NCBI RefSeq assembly: GCF_016841685.1
Contig: NZ_JAENYR010000028.1
Location: 1 to 41,881, forward strand
Source of the DNA: Thiohalomonas denitrificans
GTDB taxonomy: Bacteria; Pseudomonadota; Gammaproteobacteria; Thiohalomonadales; Thiohalomonadaceae
Length of the DNA stretch: 41,881 nt
Direction: 5' to 3'
A program made the translations under genes and the position numbers. Of this stretch, positions 39,686 through 41,881 are shown one piece after another. How positions within the stretch are numbered: the first letter of the stretch is position 1; every line of letters starts with the position of its first letter. Under the pieces are notes generated by a model. The model was not told where the DNA came from, did no database searches, and was given only the letters and a program-made list of their open reading frames with translations.

Positions 39686-41605
39686 TCAGATGTGACGGTT
39701 GTGCCGCTCCAGGAGCCGCCGTGCGCGGTTGACCTGGCGAGCCCAGCTCTCTTCCAGGGGAGGCAGGGAGGGGGGGCGGGTACGAAGCTGGCTGATCGGG
39801 ATCGACGGCATGGGCTCGGTAGTGCCGGCAAGCACTTTCAGGGTTTCGAGATTGGCGCCGTAGGTCTCATGCAGGAAATCGATGGCTTCGTCGGTCAGTT
39901 CGATCCGATAGTGGCGAACCAGTGCCCAGGCGAGCTGCTCGGCTGCGCGCCCGGTATCGACCCGGACCTCCTTGGCCACGGCCGCGCCGATCGCCGCTTT
40001 CGATGCCGCGCTCATGCCCGGCTCGATGTTGGCGAGCAGCGAGGCATTGGAACTGTTGATGGCACGCTGGGTTTCAGGTGAACCGATATTGATGAAACGC
40101 TGCAGAATCAGGGCAACCTCCACCGTCAGATCTTTCGCCGCCTCCACAGTCAACGCCCGGAAGCGGTTTTGTGCCCGCGAAACTGTGCGGGGGTCGCGGC
40201 GTAGATCGAGAAAGCGCAGGGGCTTCGCCAGCGCTTCGGCCACCCTCAGCTTGTCTTCGTCATCCAGCCGGATAAGCCGCTCGGTAATCCGCAGGCCATA
40301 ACGACCACGGCCGGTTCGCAGTGCGGTTGCCGAATCGGGACGCCGGTTGGAGAGATCGTCCCAGCGCTGGCGGGCACGGATCAGTGCGGCATGGCGACGG
40401 CCCTGCGCCCGATAGGCATTCCGAATGGACCGGTACAGTTCCAGACCGGTGGAGAGCGTTTCTGTTTTCTCCCTCAGCGCAGGCAGTTGGCTGATCTTTC
40501 CGTTGGCCACATCCACCCGCAGATCGTAGATCTCGTCCCGCAGGGTATCGAAGGTCTGTTGTGCCTTCTCGAGCAGTACCGGTGTCGGCTGTCCGGCGAC
40601 CGCCTCCGCCAGCCCGGTATCGCGTTCGGTGAGATAGCCGATAAGGGCCTTGAGTCGGCTGTATCCACGGGCCTGGGCCAGCCGATAGTGCGTACGGGCC
40701 AGCTCCAGATTATCCGTCGCCTTTGCCAGCCACCACGATCCCCGGTAATTGAAGGCCAACACCGGGATTTCGCGCCCGCTCAATAGCTCGAAAGCCAGTA
40801 TCAGGATTTCGTCCACGTCATAGAGCGTCATCAGCGCGAGATTGTCTTCTGCAATGGCGGCCAGAATGCGCTCGATGAAGTGTTCGTCCCGCGGCACACC
40901 CATCTTGATGGTGGGTCCGTGCCCCTCCAGCCGCCCGCGCAGGGTGGTCTCCATGGCGGGGGCCGAGGTGTGGAGTTCGTCCAGTACCGCGCTAATCAGG
41001 GGCCACTCTTCATCGAGAAGGTCCTGGGCCCGGATGTGCATGCCGTTGCGGCGATAGATCTCCGCACGCTGGGCCGTCTCGGCGAGATGGTTGTCACCGG
41101 TGAGATCCTCCACCGCCGTGGCCAGCGAAACCGGTCCCAGTTCGAACTCCTTCAACAGGTGCCAGGCCGCTTCGCGCTTGCGCTGATCCGGCGGCAGCTG
41201 CTCCAGTGCCAGATTGCGGACCGCAAAAATGAGTTCCGGCAGCCGATCGATAACCGTGGTCAGCGCTTCGTCCTGTCGCCTCTTTTTGCGTTTGGCATGG
41301 GTGTCATAGAAGACCTTGGTCAGGATACCGATAACGCCCGCTATGACCGTGTAGCCGATGAAGAAGGCCATACGATCGAGGGGCAGAAATTCGTTGTAGC
41401 CCAGGTAATAGCCACCCTGGGCAGCGATATAGGTCACCGGACCCGCGGTCCAGGCCAATTGCATGAGCGAGATGCTCCACGGTGCATCCTCCACCGTCGA
41501 AAGCACCTGGTCGATCCGGTTCCGCCCCTCCCGCTCGAGATAGACGTTGGAGATTCGCTCCTCGCCGTTTTCGCTATCGCTGCGACCCCCCGGGGTGCGC
41601 TTCAT
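39686..41605 (-). CDS. Large membrane-anchored protein of unknown function
   Basis: 639 residues. After a hydrophilic start come two transmembrane helices (about 47-65 and 78-97: GPVTYIAAQGGYYLGY and MAFFIGYTVIAGVIGILTKV), then a basic stretch HAKRKKRRQDE and a long, mostly helical soluble region of about 530 residues rich in Arg, Leu and Glu, probably cytoplasmic by the positive-inside rule. Segments such as LLEKAQQTFDTLRDEIYDLR suggest coiled coil. No catalytic motif or known domain is recognised. ATG 41605 is preferred to the GTG at 41641, though its ribosome-binding site is poor. It stands alone, between repeats. Confidence 0.75.
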   Translation of the reverse strand: MKRTPGGRSDSENGEERISNVYLEREGRNRIDQVLSTVEDAPWSISLMQLAWTAGPVTYIAAQGGYYLGYNEFLPLDRMAFFIGYTVIAGVIGILTKVFYDTHAKRKKRRQDEALTTVIDRLPELIFAVRNLALEQLPPDQRKREAAWHLLKEFELGPVSLATAVEDLTGDNHLAETAQRAEIYRRNGMHIRAQDLLDEEWPLISAVLDELHTSAPAMETTLRGRLEGHGPTIKMGVPRDEHFIERILAAIAEDNLALMTLYDVDEILILAFELLSGREIPVLAFNYRGSWWLAKATDNLELARTHYRLAQARGYSRLKALIGYLTERDTGLAEAVAGQPTPVLLEKAQQTFDTLRDEIYDLRVDVANGKISQLPALREKTETLSTGLELYRSIRNAYRAQGRRHAALIRARQRWDDLSNRRPDSATALRTGRGRYGLRITERLIRLDDEDKLRVAEALAKPLRFLDLRRDPRTVSRAQNRFRALTVEAAKDLTVEVALILQRFINIGSPETQRAINSSNASLLANIEPGMSAASKAAIGAAVAKEVRVDTGRAAEQLAWALVRHYRIELTDEAIDFLHETYGANLETLKVLAGTTEPMPSIPISQLRTRPPSLPPLEESWARQVNRARRLLERHNRHI

Positions 41606-41727
41606 AATTGGACTCAAAGTTGGTTGGCAGAAAGATCCCACAGCATATCACGCCGCCCGGACCGGACGCCGCTGGTATCCCCGTATAACGGCAGATTTTC
41701 GCGCCGGGAGGCGCGCCCCCGCGGCGA

Positions 41728-41881
41728 TTTTCATTGCGAGCCGTACCCCCTGCTGCGCAGGCCCGAATCAAAGACGAACATTTAGCCGTCATTGCGAGCC
41801 GTGCCCCTGCTGAGGCCCGAATCAAAGACGAACCTTCAGCCGTCATTGCGAGGAGCCACAGCGACGCGGCAATCTGGGGTT
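41728..41881. repeat. REP-like repeat array running off the window
   Basis: Units of about 58 bp with CATTGCGAGCCGTACCCCCT, a CTGCGCAG stretch, GCCCGAATCAAAGACGAAC and TTAGCCGT. The third unit switches to CATTGCGAGGAGCCACAGCG then ACGCGGCAATCTGGGGTT and is cut by the window end. The array is the same family as 13982-14240, in opposite orientation. Confidence 0.85.

Noticed and set aside
41728-41881. Possible CRISPR array of about 58-bp period
   Set aside because: The whole unit repeats, including what would be spacers; this is a REP-type array, as at 13982-14240.

Overview
The window looks like chromosomal DNA of a Gram-negative bacterium, most likely a gammaproteobacterium and perhaps a Chromatiales/Ectothiorhodospiraceae-type lineage. 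This is an inference: the coding DNA is GC-rich, there are outer-membrane proteins (a porin and an LpxR-like lipid A deacylase), lipoproteins, an Rrf2/NsrR regulator, aerobic and nitric-oxide-reducing heme-copper enzymes, and many REP/MITE-like intergenic repeats. There are about 33 credible intact genes, two serine tRNAs, several decayed genes and an unusually dense set of dispersed repeats.

1-9.2 kb: cell-envelope genes (mltF, lpxR-like), tRNA-Ser(CGA), then a nitric-oxide block. It holds a small membrane protein, a divergent nsrR, and a reverse-strand operon norS-norY-senC-orf1 encoding an sNOR-type nitric oxide reductase. Two NsrR-like palindromes, one before nsrR and one on the norS promoter, tie the block into one NO-responsive unit. 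An archaeal-type phosphoglycerate mutase and tRNA-Ser(GGA) follow.

9.2-17.5 kb: accessory ground. A low-GC, frameshifted gene wreck abuts a truncated Kef-type antiporter. Next come a SHOCT/HMA-like small-gene pair, an AbiEi/AbiEii type IV toxin-antitoxin system, a long repeat-rich intergenic zone with duplicated gene fragments, a porin, and a small membrane protein.

17.5-22.8 kb: a caa3-type cytochrome c oxidase locus. Subunit II (CuA plus cytochrome c) is broken by a MITE-like insertion at its N-terminus, a frameshift and an in-frame amber codon. The subunit I+III fusion is intact. DUF2231, HemJ/CopD-like and DUF1622 membrane proteins follow, separated by heptanucleotide tandem repeats.

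22.8-28.7 kb: a co-directional cluster. It contains inositol-1-phosphate synthase, a glycoside-hydrolase-like protein whose barrel halves appear in permuted order, a histidine phosphatase, a methyltransferase, a GT9 glycosyltransferase and a second methyltransferase. It looks like an uncharacterised route to a methylated, possibly inositol-containing glycan or glycoside, and is the best candidate here for an undescribed system.

28.7-34.6 kb: a stress-type module (DUF4112, AI-2E/PerM-like protein, two convergent dienelactone-hydrolase-like paralogues with complementary missing catalytic residues, DUF2267) lies between two inverted compound repeats. A CBS-domain protein, a structured intergenic stretch and an isoaspartyl peptidase follow.

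34.6-41.9 kb: a complete sugar ABC importer (binding protein, two permeases, ATPase) bracketed by directly repeated 120-bp elements, then a large membrane-anchored protein of unknown function and a repeat array that runs off the window. In several places the repeats lie exactly on the 3' ends of genes and supply their stop codons.
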